Below are positions 40,460 through 51,110 of a stretch of 64,000 nt of DNA, piece after piece (within the stretch, counting starts at the first letter, position 1; the number at the start of each line of letters is the position of its first letter). This stretch comes from Maniola hyperantus (lineage: Eukaryota > Arthropoda > Insecta > Lepidoptera > Nymphalidae). The translations under genes were made by a program, and so were the position numbers. The stretch covers positions 12,479,594 through 12,543,593 of the forward strand of contig NC_048549.1 of the NCBI RefSeq assembly GCF_902806685.2, read 5' to 3'. The notes below the pieces were generated by a model, which searched no databases, had not been told where the DNA came from, and worked only from the letters and a program-made list of their open reading frames with translations.

Positions 40460-42081
40460 CTTATTTTGTAGAGTTTAGATGCCAACCATTTAGGGCCTAA
40501 ACTCATCTGGCATCTAAATAGTAAAATAAAACTATTAATTTTACCCTACATTTTAGGGCAAAAATCAATATTTTTGTTGAACTTGGTTATAATTCATCTT
40601 TTAAGAAGAGACTCGCTTCCTGAATTGAATTTCGAGTTTATACATTCACTAGGCGGTTTACAGCGGAGGTCGCCTTGTCCTGATGACATTGTATAATTGG
40701 AAAATGACCGACCTCCAAGCGATCTATTCAATAGCTATGAGACATGCGAATCTGCTGTGGGAACATCTTGTGAGAGCTTAATGATAATGAAACCAACTTG
40801 TAAGATCGCGAGAACGTTTATTGAAATCACACCATATAAAACCATTTGGATACGAAATAAGATTAAATTAAAAATAATTCTGATATTGAGAAATCGAAAT
40901 TAACAGATTGCATAATCACAATTTTTCATTTCAAAAAAACTAGAAAGCAATCCCGGGTATTGCCATGCAAGAACTAAAACTGGAATTTTAAGCAATTGGA
41001 TTGAACTTAAAATCAAGTTTTATGGCGCAAGGCGTACGACAATCTACAATGTATTGATCTCTAGCTTGGACGATATTGTTGAAGTAAACATTTCATAGTA
41101 GTAATCATTAACTCTACAACGATTGAATAACATTATTTATAATACAAAATTAACAAAATATAGGCATGTCAGTGTAGCATAAAATAACAACTAAAAATTT
41201 CACCGTCATGCACACTCGCGAGTTCAACCGTAAAAAATATAAGTCATGCGTTAGAATGTTTAGTGTTTGTTAGTCAATATTCAAAAACAACAAAATAAAA
41301 ACTACTTAAAATATAAAAACTAACGCGTGAACCTTCGGACCCGAAGGAAAAAGGAAAAACGTTGAGAAGATCAAATGATAAGTCAACGAACTTACAAAAT
41401 AAAGAAGCATTCTTTCTTTTTCCTCTGGGGCCTCATCATGATCTAAGATAATGCTAACAAAAGATACAAAAGTGGATTACTCCATGTTACAAATCGATTC
41501 TCCTAAGAATGCACGAAATTGCAGTAAAAGACTATCACGTAGTTTAAAGTTAAAAGTAAATAATAAAAAGATTCTAGTGATGAGGTTTTATTGCAATTTT
41601 CGTAGAATTCGTCGCGTGGTAGGATGACAATAATAAAATATGATTCGTAGTAGGTAACATAAAGAACAAAGAAATAACATGGTGGATATAAGCTTATGGA
41701 ATACAGGTATAATCTGCAGCAGACAGTAGCGTGTTATCTGAAACAAAGGAAAAAAGCAAAATCAAAATAATGTTAAGGCCTAAGAATAGGACCTCAAATA
41801 AAGCATGATAAATCATTAATTATATTGTACGTTGATAAGACTATGTTAGAAACAACAACTGTACAAAGTTTCAACTCAATCGGATGAACGATGCACGAAC
41901 GTTGCGGCTATCTATTTTAATCTTTACAAATTGGCGTAGGTAGGCACATGAAAAAATATTTAATTCAGATATCGAAGTAAATGAAAGAAAAGAAATGTTA
42001 TAAGAAAATCGTGGAGAAAAGTAAATAGATGAGCAACATTTATAATAGTCCCATATCATCTGCTTCATCAAGTTAAAGGAG
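40460..42081. other. Longest non-repetitive stretch
   Basis: About 1.6 kb, AT-rich, with no recognisable repeat family. The frame 40697-40903 (68 codons) has no known domain. Candidate unique intron or intergenic DNA. Confidence 0.5.
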
Positions 42082-42360
42082 ATTAACACTGGAATTCATA
42101 GTCAAGATAGAGGCTTCTTTAGGGGAGCATTCAGAGGACACGTGTCATACTCATATATGCAACCTTTATGCATTGCCTTTAGGTTGCATATGACACAATG
42201 TCGTCTGAATGTTTTTTAAAAAATCAAATACAAGTTAGCCCTTGACTGCAGTCTCACCTGGTGGAAAGTGATAAGCCTGTAAGGGGTATATCAGTTTTTT
42301 ACTAAACTATACTCCTCCTCTAAAGAAGCCCCTGTCTTGACTATGAATTCCAGTGTTAAT
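42082..42360. repeat. TTAA-flanked TIR MITE interrupted by SINE-A
   Basis: Ends ATTAACACTGGAATTCATAG and CTATGAATTCCAGTGTTAAT; the roughly 46-bp arms differ at very few positions, so it is young. TTAA at both ends is consistent with a piggyBac-type target but does not prove it. A SINE-A fragment occupies 42222-42305. Confidence 0.75.
42222..42305 (-). mobile_element. SINE-A fragment within the MITE
   Basis: ATCAAATACAAGTTAGCCC, TTGACTGCAGTCTCACCTGG, CCTGTAAGGGGTATATCAG. Inserted in the MITE loop. Confidence 0.6.
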
Positions 42361-42544
42361 GTATGGTATTCAGCTTGGCGTTGCAGAATTTCAAAGGAAT
42401 TCGGCGATTGCAAAGTTACGATTGCGAACGATGAGGTTGCAGTTACAATCAATTGTCCCAGATCCATTGTAAACTATAAGGGTCAGCGCACACTAAGCGT
42501 CTGAGTGATGGTGAGCAGACTAGGCTCACGAGTGGCAATGAGTA

Positions 42545-42715
42545 GAGACACAGTTCATGACAGTTAGGGAAATTGTAACAAAACATCGAGGCCTCGATGT
42601 CACTGGCAGGCGTTAAATGTTACCTTTGAAATAACTATTTTTCTTTTATTTCATGTCACTTATAGCCTAATATTTAACATATCGTCGATTCAGGAACAAA
42701 CCGGGAGTGCCCGCA
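42545..42715 (-). repeat. Dispersed repeat W, reverse
   Basis: CACAGTTCATGACAGTTAGG, ACATCGAGGCCTCGATGTC, ACTGGCAGGCGTTAAATG, ATATCGTCGATTCAGG. Matches in reverse the repeat at 46907-47095. Also at 53035-53115 and 56708-56805. Confidence 0.55.
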
Positions 42716-43011
42716 CTCATTCTGGTAGAGGCGCGGAGCCACGAGTTAGGTTGACCATAATAATATGGGCCGCATAATGGGGTCACAGTAGCGCGCGATA
42801 TGTTGACCGTTTGAGGATTGTGAGCTGTTTACTTAGCCTTTATAGGGGTCTCATTCATCCATTTGATATTTATATTACGTACTTGCACTTGTCTTATGGA
42901 CTCTATCCCGATAATGACGGATCAAAGTTACCATAATGCAATATTATGGTAACCTTGACCCGCCCGGGGTGATTTAAATTTTTAATTTATTATTGAGTAA
43001 CGATTTGAACC

Positions 43012-43140
43012 GTCATCACAATCATATCATTCTCAACCCATCGCTGGCGCACGGATCTCCTCTCAGAATTAAAAAGGCTTAGGCCATTGTCCACCACCTT
43101 GGCCAGGTATGGATTGGCAGACTTCACACACCTTGAAGAA
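43012..43140 (-). mobile_element. SINE-B 3' part, reverse
   Basis: CTCAACCCATCGCTGGCGCAC, GGATCTCCTCTCAGAATT, ATTGGCAGACTTCACACACC. Confidence 0.65.
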
Positions 43141-43639
43141 ACTAACAAATCTGAACTGTAGTGTACTGTAATCAAAGTAAAAAAACGTGAGACGCTTCGA
43201 TGTCGCTCCGCTCTGTTTGTGAGCGTTGAGCTTAATGATTAATGGTTGATCCTTGATTCTCCAAAATGCAGGCGAAAACTAAGAACACCCTTAAAATATT
43301 CCGATGTCATTATACCATATCAAATTTGACAACAAAGTCGAGGAAAGGGGAGGAAATAGAAATTAATACCCCTGGGATGACGCCGCAAGTTTGTGATGCT
43401 CACAGTTCGATGCGTGAACACCAAAAATGGTTTATTAATGAACATATTATATTATTGTGTTACAAAAGATTATTTTATTTGCAATGCCATTGAGTGTTTC
43501 GACCATTAAGTATACTTGAAAGTACCCTTTAATACAAATAAAGGTGATATAAAATGCGGGTTTTCCAACAGTATTGCAGTCTAATCTAGAGCTAGATTGC
43601 TGCTGGTATAATGTGAAACAGCTTTTCTAATTCCATGCT
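43141..43639. other. Unannotated sequence
   Basis: No repeat recognised; the frame 43266-43493 has no known domain. Confidence 0.4.
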
Positions 43640-43745
43640 TGGAGTTTCTCTTCATAAATGAGAAGATCCGTACTTAAGAGAACCAGAGTAACCGACATAG
43701 TTCAGCGGGTTGCAAACCTGAAATGCTAATGGGCAAAGCACATAA
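43640..43745 (+). pseudogene. RTE 3' ORF fragment
   Basis: GAGTTTCTCTTCATAAATGAG, AGAACCAGAGTAACCGACATAG, TTCAGCGGGTTGCAAACCTG. Follows the RTE tail seen at 10779; stops at the GC-rich block. Confidence 0.5.
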
Positions 43746-44040
43746 TTTTAATACTGAAGGAGGCCGCAGAGCGGGAGCGAGAGCTGGACGTTGACGCCCG
43801 TTCGCTCCGCAGAAGACAGGGGAGAAGAAGGAGACATTACGCTCACCTTCTCTTGCCCTAGGTATTTGGTGTAAACCTGTGCCGGTTCAACGTCGGGACG
43901 TCTTAGTCGTATCCGATACCCGGGATCCTGAGACGCCTCATACTTGACGTGGACGGTACCGCTGGGTTCTTTAGCGGGTATATGCTGTTGTGTGCCAGAG
44001 AGTCTCACAGTGCCAGTGAGTCCCACATACCCGCTCTTGT
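43746..44040 (-). other. GC-rich block with an open minus frame
   Basis: About 300 bp much richer in GC than its surroundings. Minus-strand frame 43748-44026 (92 codons) reads MGLTGTVRLSGTQQHIPAKE then HVKYEASQDPGYRIRLRRPD. I recognise no domain. Could be a GC-rich retroelement 3' segment or host exon. Confidence 0.4.
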
Positions 44041-45006
44041 GCGGAATGCGTAAGTAATTGCATTTTTACACACGGAAAAAAGGGAACATAATTTGGAAGA
44101 CAAGGTTAATGTAAGTGAACAGTATGTTCTTTTTGAGAATAAACTTCTTTTTTTGAGAATAAATTTCTTTTTTGAGAATAATTTTTACTAAACAGTAATT
44201 TCTTTAAACCGAAAACAAGGTCTAAATCTGAATTAAAAAGTACTTCTGTATGTTCATCTCCACTAGATAAATAGTTCAGACCATAGCTTCGTTGAGGCAG
44301 CAATTCTAATCTAGCCGAGGCTGCCTCAAGTGTATACGAAACTTTAGAATAATGCAAAATAGGTATAAAACAAAGACGCTGATAATTATTTTAATTTTCA
44401 TCAAGACAAAGGAGTTATATAAACTCTAAATCAAACAAAGACGTATTCAGTAGAGTTGGCATAGCAACAGCGATAGACCAGTTATCAAAAAACGGCAGAC
44501 GTTATCAATCAGTTTCGTCATGATGGCCTCGATTTGGCCCGCGCCTCAAGATATCGCCGCGATTTCCTCCGTTTCCTTATTCCGCCGGTATTATGACCAA
44601 CCGTGTGAATGTTGATCGCATATTAGCCACGTGCGTACCAAGAACCGCAAGTGCCGAACGGAAATCAATTTCAAGAGTGGAGAACCTTGAATCGATGCTG
44701 TCACATTGGCTGGTAATAGTGCTGCAGTAGCGGGAGGTCGAATGTGCCTGTGCCTCCTCTGTTTCTGACGTACTATCGCTGTACCGGTTGACGTATTTAT
44801 GTGAAAAAGCCTAATATAAATCAAGTTCAAGAAGGTTTAGTAAGTTAAACTGATGTTTCGTTCATCAGACGAAGAGAGCTCATTGAGTACCTATTAAAAA
44901 TTAAGATGTTTGTTTACATAATGATTTATGATGGTTTATTATAGTTTATTTTTACTTTATCATAGTTTTATTGTGTAAAAAGTTTCTACTTCAGTTTCGA
45001 ATAAAG
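44041..45006. other. Unannotated sequence
   Basis: Moderate GC at 44500-44790 (CAAGATATCGCCGCGATTTCC). The frames at 44106-44357 and 44591-44830 are not supported. Confidence 0.4.
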
Positions 45007-45168
45007 TATAAGTACGCGCCCGGTCGAGATCGCAATCGGGGAGGGAACAACCTGCACACTCACATAGCCCCCGCGCTAACCCGGCGCGGGTGACGTACGG
45101 GTGTGCAGGGCGTCCCCCGCCTCATACCCCGATTGCCATCTCAACCTGTCGCGGACTATAAGTACGCG
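45007..45168. repeat. GC-rich TIR element (family H)
   Basis: Arms CCCGGTCGAGATCGCAATCGGGG and CCCCGATTGCCATCTCAACC. TATAAGTACGCG lies at 45007-45018 and again at 45157-45168. A relative is at 33690. Confidence 0.65.
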
Positions 45169-45688
45169 GTACGAGTCGCATGCCCACGCGGCAAATATTC
45201 GCATTTGCAATGCGGCTCGCTGGTAATGTGCGATCACTATAATAATAATTTTGCTATAATAAAATCAGTCGCAAGGTTATAGCAATAAAGATTATAATGC
45301 TGCAACGCTCTTTTGATTTTGTGGTCAAATCCAATTAGCTTAAGTGCCAAACTTCAACAGTCTATCACGGATAATGGCTATATCATTGAGTTTTTTGATA
45401 TTATTTAGGGAAAGGAGGTTTATGTGATTTTAGATTTAAGGGACCGCTGCCAAGTACGTCCCTTTATTTGACCTTAATAACCCATAGTTAATAAGGTTCT
45501 TAAATTGTATTGTTGTCTATAAATATGTTTTAGATTATCTCATTAAGCTGAGCTTTCAGATGCCCACAATTCTTCGGAATAGTATTAGAAATCACGTCAC
45601 GCATTGGCTGACACTTTAGTGTCATGGCAACTCCTGCCAGACATCCTTAAACTTTAACAGAAGTTACCACAACACTAAGACACTACAC
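45169..45688. other. Unannotated sequence
   Basis: Nothing recognised. Confidence 0.4.
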
Positions 45689-45837
45689 GGCTGAGATCTA
45701 TAGAGCGCACTTTCACTTTGCTCAGACTTAAGATTGAGTTAAAACGAGACAAATTTAGGTGAGGGTTATACATCTGTCTCGTTTTGACTCTGTCTTAAGT
45801 CTAAGCAAAGTCAGAGTGCGCTCTATAGATTTCGCCC
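45689..45837. repeat. TIR MITE (family I), copy 1
   Basis: GGCTGAGATCTATAGAGCGCAC facing GTGCGCTCTATAGATTTCGCC, with GAGTTAAAACGAGACA / TGTCTCGTTTTGACTC. Copy 2 at 52655-52810. Confidence 0.7.
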
Positions 45838-45905
45838 TAAGTGTTTAATCGAGAACATTTAAATAAATTATTATCTTTCACATAACTACTGCCTGGCAAG
45901 TTATA

Positions 45906-46190
45906 GAGTTTCGTATCTCCAGAGAAATAAAGCAACCCTCATAGGATCATTTCGTTGTCTGTCTGTCTGTCTTTCTGTCTATTGTGTTTGTCATGACCCA
46001 TCAAAGGAAACATAACCTATTAGGGTACTTCCCGTTGACCTAGAATCATGAAAAGCAGGCAGCATTGCCTTTTAGCATAAGTAAATGGAAAATAACGAAA
46101 ACCGTGAATTTGCGGTTACATCAAAAGTGTTATTTCTTGTACGATGGCACGGAACCATTCGTGTACTGGTTTACGTGACTGGTTTTTTGT
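45906..46190 (-). repeat. Dispersed repeat D, partial
   Basis: GTTTCGTATCTCCAGAGAAATAAAG, CATAGGATCATTTCGTTGTC, CCCGTTGACCTAGAATCATG. Diverged and shortened. Confidence 0.5.
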
Positions 46191-46222
46191 TGCTGTCATG
46201 TGGCCCATCTGAATAGATACAA

Positions 46223-46444
46223 TCACTACCCCTATTATAAATGCGAAAGTGTGTTGGATTGTTGGTTTATTAGTTTATTGGTTTGTCCTTCAATCATGTC
46301 GCAACGGAGCAACGGATCGACGTGATTTTTTGCATGGGTATAGTTTAAGACCTGGAGAGTGACATAGGCTACTTTTTATCCCGGAAAATCAAAGAGTTCC
46401 CACGGGATTTTTAAAACCTAAATCCATGCGTACGAAGTCGCACA
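46223..46444 (+). mobile_element. Helitron F3, 3' end broken
   Basis: A|TCACTACCCCTATTATAAATG, GGAGCAACGGATCGACGTG, AGACCTGGAGAGTGACATAGG, TCCATGCGTACGAAGTCGC; the terminal CATCAACTAG is lost. Confidence 0.7.
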
Positions 46445-46906
46445 ACAGGTCACACACGCAATGTTGATTATGCCAAAACTGCTGATATTTCTAGGTTGCC
46501 GTAAAGCAACTCAGCTGCAACCTAGAAAACTTTAAATGATAGGTATTGTACCCACTGTTGCGTAACAAGAAACACAATCAATAATAACGTATTAATTAAA
46601 ATCAGCTTTCAGGCAATCCAATCAAATTACCAAGCGAATAGAGTCATAGCTAATCAAACTTTCAGAATCATCAAAACGAAAGTTACATCGATTTCAAAAA
46701 CGAATCGAATCGATTACTCGTCACGATAAACGAGACTCCTTTGTTTAAAGCCTAAAGCACACTAGTAGCGCAAAGAGAGTACCTACATATTTCGACGCTC
46801 GAATTCTATCAACGTACCTACTCTCTATGAGATGTAAAATCTTATACTAAGATACATCCCAGTTTCTTAAAATTATAAAAGTTATGTCTAGCTTAAAAAT
46901 GTATGC
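46445..46906. other. Unannotated AT-rich sequence
   Basis: Nothing recognised. Confidence 0.4.
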
Positions 46907-47095
46907 CCAACATTGAGGGAACTCTTGGTTATTCCTGAATCGACGATATGTCAAATGTTAGACTATGGGTGACGTGAAATCAAAGAAAAATACGCTATTC
47001 ATATTCAAATGTAAGACCATTTGACGCCCACCAGTGACGCTGAAGCCTCAACGTTTTATTACAAGTTCCTTAATTGTCGTGATTTGTGCTTTTAT
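46907..47095 (+). repeat. Dispersed repeat W
   Basis: CATTGAGGGAACTCTTGG, CCTGAATCGACGATATGTC, GACGCCCACCAGTGACGC, AGTTCCTTAATTGTCGTG. Best copy of the family. Confidence 0.55.
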
Positions 47096-47204
47096 TAAAG
47101 GTATGTCCAGCTTGTCCGGCGTGTCCGGTTTTTGTTTTTGTCCTTTCCGTTACAAGTTAGCAATTTTGAATAGTGGTTGAAAAGTGATGATGTGTGTGAA
47201 GATA

Positions 47205-47345
47205 GAAGCGGGCTAACTTACCAATTTCTTAGTCCACCAAACCAGACCAGAATCAATTTAGAAATTAATTCCCAAGGCCCTGCCAGGAACCAAACTCGGG
47301 ACCTCTCGCTTATAAGACAACAAGAGGTTGTCAAAACCTAGCATG
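47205..47345 (-). mobile_element. SINE-A fragment
   Basis: AGCGGGCTAACTTACC, ACCAAACCAGACCAGAATC, GCCCTGCCAGGAACCAAACTC, GACCTCTCGCTTATAAGAC. Deleted between tail and head. Confidence 0.55.
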
Positions 47346-47643
47346 GCAACCGCTAGCTGGATTTTGTTTCAGGCTCAAAACTAAGACAATAATTCTTAAC
47401 CCTATTTAATATTTACGTCATTGCGAATTCGTCTTTTAATTGATCTATAGAAATTCGACCTGGTGACACAGTGTGCCACAAAGCCAGCAGCTGAACAAAT
47501 TTGTACAGTTTACACTTTACAGTGAGACCTCAGACGGTGACGCGATCGACAATAATTATATAACTTCTACACTGAATACATAATCATGAGAAGAAACATA
47601 ATATATAACAGACACGCAAGTTAACAAAAGAATTTATCAATTA

Positions 47644-47880
47644 CTAGCTGATGCCCGCGACTTTGTCCGCGTCGAATTAGGTTTTTTAAAAATCCCCTGG
47701 GAACTGTTTGATTTTCCGGGATAAAAAGAAGCCTATGTCACTCTCCAGGTCTTAAAATATACCCATGCAAAAAATCACACCAATTCGTTGCTCTGTAGCG
47801 ACGTGATTGAAGGATAAACCAACAAACTAACAAACCAATAAACCAACAAACAAACACACTTTCACATTTATAATATGGGT
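47644..47880 (-). mobile_element. Helitron F3, reverse
   Basis: A|CTAGCTGATGCCCGCGAC, TTTGTCCGCGTCGAATTAGG, GATTTTCCGGGATAAAAAG, ACCCATGCAAAAAATCACACC, ATTTATAATATGGGTA. The 5' end is slightly diverged. Confidence 0.75.
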
Positions 47881-47965
47881 ACCTATGGATATCAGTATGG
47901 AAGTATGGATGAAGAACAACAATCAATGAGTCTATAGCATTTTCCCCGTTACGCCGAGAGCGTTA

Positions 47966-48157
47966 AATACTAACACCCGTATTCATAATCATTACTATGA
48001 AATCGCACAATGTGCTCAAACGCATAGTGTGGATTCCACCAATCAGATTATGGAAAATTGACGTGACAAAATAATCTGATTGGTGGAACCACACACTATG
48101 CTTTCAAACGCATTGTGAGACATCATAGTAATGATTGTGAATACGGGGGTTAGTATT
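47966..48157. repeat. TIR MITE, near-perfect palindrome
   Basis: AATACTAACACCCGTATTC and GAATACGGGGGTTAGTATT at the ends, with ATAATCATTACTATGA / TCATAGTAATGATTGT and TCCACCAATCAGATTAT / ATAATCTGATTGGTGGA inside. TA duplication possible. Confidence 0.7.
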
Positions 48158-48338
48158 TATGTTCAGCACACATCGGACCACGAGTCTGAAGTCCTTGGGA
48201 AAGGCGAACGTGACACCGGAACGTAATATAGGTATGGAGGATTTATAACTAGTCGATAACGATACCTTGCGATAACCTTGCGATATATCGTAAAAAAAAG
48301 TAACTGCTAAGGATGCGTTTCCACTGAAACGAAGCGGA

Positions 48339-48438
48339 GCGGAGGCGTGTTTTTCACCATTTAGATTATAAAATCTAAATGGTGAAAAACACGCCTCCGC
48401 CTAAGCTAGTCTCTCAATAATGAGAGACTAGCTTAGGC
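48339..48438. repeat. Two overlapping short-loop palindromes at a Helitron end
   Basis: Arms 48339-48367 and 48372-48400 are exact complements (29 bp, loop ATAA). Arms 48399-48416 and 48421-48438 are exact complements (18 bp, loop ATAA). The two share 48399-48400, and the second arm enters the Helitron's 3' terminus. Confidence 0.85.
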
Positions 48439-48653
48439 TCGCGACTTCGTCCGCGTGGACTACACAAATTTCAAACCCCTATTTCACCCTCTTAGGGGTT
48501 GAATTTTCAAACACCCTTTTTAGCGGATGACTACGTCATGATAGCTATCTGCATTCTGCATGCCAAATTTCAGTCCGATCCGTCCAGTCGTTTGAGCTGT
48601 GCGTTGATATTTCAGTCAGTCAGTCAGTCACCTTTTCCTTTTATATTATTTTG
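48428..48653 (-). mobile_element. Helitron F1, reverse
   Basis: CTAGCTTAGGCTCGCGAC, TTCGTCCGCGTGGACTAC, CCTCTTAGGGGTTGAATTTTC, CCTTTTCCTTTTATATTATTTTGA. 3' hairpin intact; the 5' end slightly changed. Confidence 0.8.
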
Positions 48654-48772
48654 ATGACTTATTAAAATCATCACATCATCTAACAATAACCTGATTTGTC
48701 TATTCAATACGTCTCCATATTTGTCGCAGTGGAAACGCAGCCTAATATCCCTCGTTATCGCCTCTATGAACT

Positions 48773-48826
48773 GATAGACGTCCCGTGCTAGACAAAGTCT
48801 CTTGCAGGGACATCCACATACCTATG
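48773..48826 (-). repeat. RTE 3' end fragment, reverse
   Basis: GATAGACGTCCCGTGCTAGAC, AAAGTCTCTTGCAGGGAC, ATCCACATACC; reverse complement of the RTE tail. Confidence 0.4.
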
Positions 48827-49462
48827 TAGGTATTCGCTCATCGTTCATCCGATAGAGCTAAACTTTATACACTTGGAACTTGTGACAAATTTCTGACATA
48901 CCTAGTATAATCAACGTTCATTTAAATCACCTAATTAGTATTTACTAACGTAAGTGTGCAACAATATTACAAAAAGAATGCGCCTAATGCATTGTTTTAG
49001 TGGTCTAAACCATCTTCGCATTATTGCCTTTCTAATGAAACTGGTTTGGCACACATCGGTTGCATGGTTTCAAAGTATAAAAGACATAGGTAGAAACATT
49101 TTTGTGTTTTATATTTTTAAAGATTTCTTACCATTGTTGAAAGTGGTAACTTGCAGCTCCTTTGGTAAGATATACTGCGGAGCCAAGCCTGAAACAAAAG
49201 TGAAATAGAATTAGAACTGTGCTTTGTAAGTCAGAGGACACGGGTTCGATTTCCGGTTGAGTTAATTTATGGTGCATGTTGGTTCTACTTACTTCGAAAT
49301 AATCTACAAGCTATGATGTAACGCCCGGTAGCATAACTAGCATAACGACGCATTTCGCATGTGGCAGTGAAACATTTAGTGGCTTTACTTTGGCTAATAT
49401 CTCACTAGGGTCCCCCTAGTCAAGGGTGGTAGTACCTATCCAGGTACTTTATAAAAAAACTC
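48827..49462. other. Unannotated sequence
   Basis: A B-box-like GGGTTCGATTTCC at about 49243-49256 suggests a stray SINE head. No gene. Confidence 0.4.
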
Positions 49463-49626
49463 AAAGTAATGTACATCGGCCTTTAGAATGACATTTCGGC
49501 TTTGTAGAGCGTTGTCTCTGTCACTCATACCTATTTGACGTTTTGTCGGTCTCATCAACAGAGACAGTGCTCTACGCTATCTCCTTCTAAAGGTCGATGT
49601 ACATTACTTTTAGCCGCGTACTGTAC
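49463..49626. repeat. TIR MITE, relative of 31892-32057
   Basis: AAAGTAATGTACATCGGCC, GTAGAGCGTTGTCTCTGTC / AACAGAGACAGTGCTCTACG, GGTCGATGTACATTACTTT and GCCGCGTACTGTACG. The left outer terminus is truncated. Confidence 0.65.
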
Positions 49627-49689
49627 GTTTCCAGGTACTTTATCAAAAGACCAAAAAGGTCAATTGTGTGTAAAAGTCGCTTATGCGAC

Positions 49690-49892
49690 TGAAACAAATT
49701 TCCAACCCCTATTTTACCCTTTTAGGGGTCGAATTTTCAAAAATCCTTTCTTAGCGGATGTGTACCTTGTAAAATAAAAAGCTATCTGCATTCTGCGTGT
49801 CAAATTTTAACCCGATCCGTCCAGTAGTTTCAGCTGTGCGTTGATAGATCAGTCCGTCCGTCAGTCAGACCTTTTCCATTTATGCTATATTA
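49690..49892 (-). mobile_element. Helitron F1, reverse, 3' end lost
   Basis: AATTTCCAACCCCTATTTTACC, TTTTAGGGGTCGAATTTTC, TAGCGGATGTGTACC, CCGTCCGTCAGTCAGACC, TTTTCCATTTATGCT. No CTAG or hairpin. Confidence 0.65.
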
Positions 49893-50096
49893 GGGACCCG
49901 CCTCGGCTTCGCTTATTACAATTTTCATGAGGATCTCTAATATTTTTGAAAATAAAATATAGCCTATGCTACTCAAGAATAATGTAGCTTTATACTGCTG
50001 AAAGAATTTTCAAAATCGGTTCAGTAGTTTCAGAGATTACCCTCTACAAACATACTTACAAATTTTAACTCTTTATAATATTAGTAGATATAGATT
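49893..50096 (-). mobile_element. Helitron-like family F5
   Basis: GCCTATGCTACTCAAGAATAATG, AAAATCGGTTCAGTAGTTTC, TTTATAATATTAGTAGATATAGA. A repeat of this form is common in Lepidoptera; class inferred only. Confidence 0.45.
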
Positions 50097-50109
50097 TAGA
50101 TTAGCAGAC

Positions 50110-50276
50110 ATTGGGGCCGATTCTCTTGTACACAATCTCTAAACTAAACTAAAATGACACGTCTAAATCTATTGCTATCCCTGTCGTAATGTTGCTTGCG
50201 GAAAAGGGTAGCACTAGATTTAGACCTGTTAATTTAGTTTAGTTTAGAGATTGCGTACAAGAGAATTAGCCCCAAT
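50110..50276. repeat. Palindromic TIR element (family J), copy 1
   Basis: GGGGCCGATTCTCTTGTAC, AATCTCTAAACTAAACTAAAATG facing TTAATTTAGTTTAGTTTAG, GAGAATTAGCCCC. Loop around CCCTGTCGTAATGTTGC. Two copies in tandem with 50279-50439; a relative is at 60489. Confidence 0.75.
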
Positions 50277-50278
50277 GT

Positions 50279-50439
50279 GGCTAATTCCGTTGTACACAAT
50301 CTCTAAACTAAACTAAAATGGCACGTCTAAATCTATTGCTATCCCTTTCATAATGTTGCTTGCGGAAAAGGAGAGCACTAGATTTAGACCTATTAATTTA
50401 GTTTAGTTTAGAGATTGTGTACTAGAGAATCGGCCCCAT
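50279..50439. repeat. Palindromic TIR element (family J), copy 2
   Basis: GGCTAATTCCGTTGTACAC, AATCTCTAAACTAAACTAAAATGG ... TTTAGTTTAGAGATTGTG, GAGAATCGGCCCC. Very close to copy 1 except for the outer ends. Confidence 0.75.
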
Positions 50440-50569
50440 TACCGAAGTAACAATAAAAAAAATCCATTTAAGTAGGTAGGTAGTTATTATCTTTTACACT
50501 GACGTAAGAGAAAGCATAAAAATAAAAATACATAAATCAAGAGATAAGAGAAATTTATATCCACTATCG

Positions 50570-51110
50570 TACAAGTTACAACCAGGCCGTCTCACTTAGG
50601 TCTAGATCATGTCTGGATCTAAAAATATGCCCAACCTATCTGAGAGAAATCAATAAACCCGGCTCCAGCTGCACACAGGCGCAAGTCATTCATTAAGCAT
50701 ACTATATATTTATTACAACATAGCACGCACACACACAAGCTAAACTGCATTGCTATACATTACCATTGAACAGACGCACGCACACTACGATAATAGTCAT
50801 TGATATAAGAAGTCGTAGATATACATTATCACAGCGTCTTCGCCGGCGAAGACGAGGTCCCCGATTTCTAACGTCACCCGGACGTGGGCTCACGCCACGG
50901 CCTCGGGGGCGTACGGACTAACCAGTAGTCCAACAACTCCACCCATCCCAACGTCATCCTAAGCCGTGGTCCGAGCCTCACGGGAGGCGCCCTTAGGAGG
51001 ACGTTGCCCCCCGACCTCTCGAATTATTTCTTCGAGCCCTAGGGCTCACCCCCAGGCCGAGCTTCGCGCTCGCCAACCCCCCCGGAGACGCTGATAGACT
51101 TCACGTACCT
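50570..51110 (-). other. GC-rich block and candidate retroelement terminus
   Basis: 50816-51110 is strongly GC-rich. On the minus strand the block leads (via GATAATGTATATCTACGAC) to an AATAAA (plus TTTATT 50709-50714) and GCCTGTGTGCAGCTGGAGCC. This could be a GC-rich LTR or LINE 3' region; no ORF or poly(A) tail shows it, and there is no second copy here. Confidence 0.35.

Larger units (their letters stand above)
48307..48744. repeat. TIR element (GCGTTTCCACTG) holding a Helitron
   Basis: Ends CTAAGGATGCGTTTCCACTG and CAGTGGAAACGCAGCCTAA. Interrupted by two palindromes (48339-48438) and the F1 Helitron 48428-48653. Confidence 0.65.
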
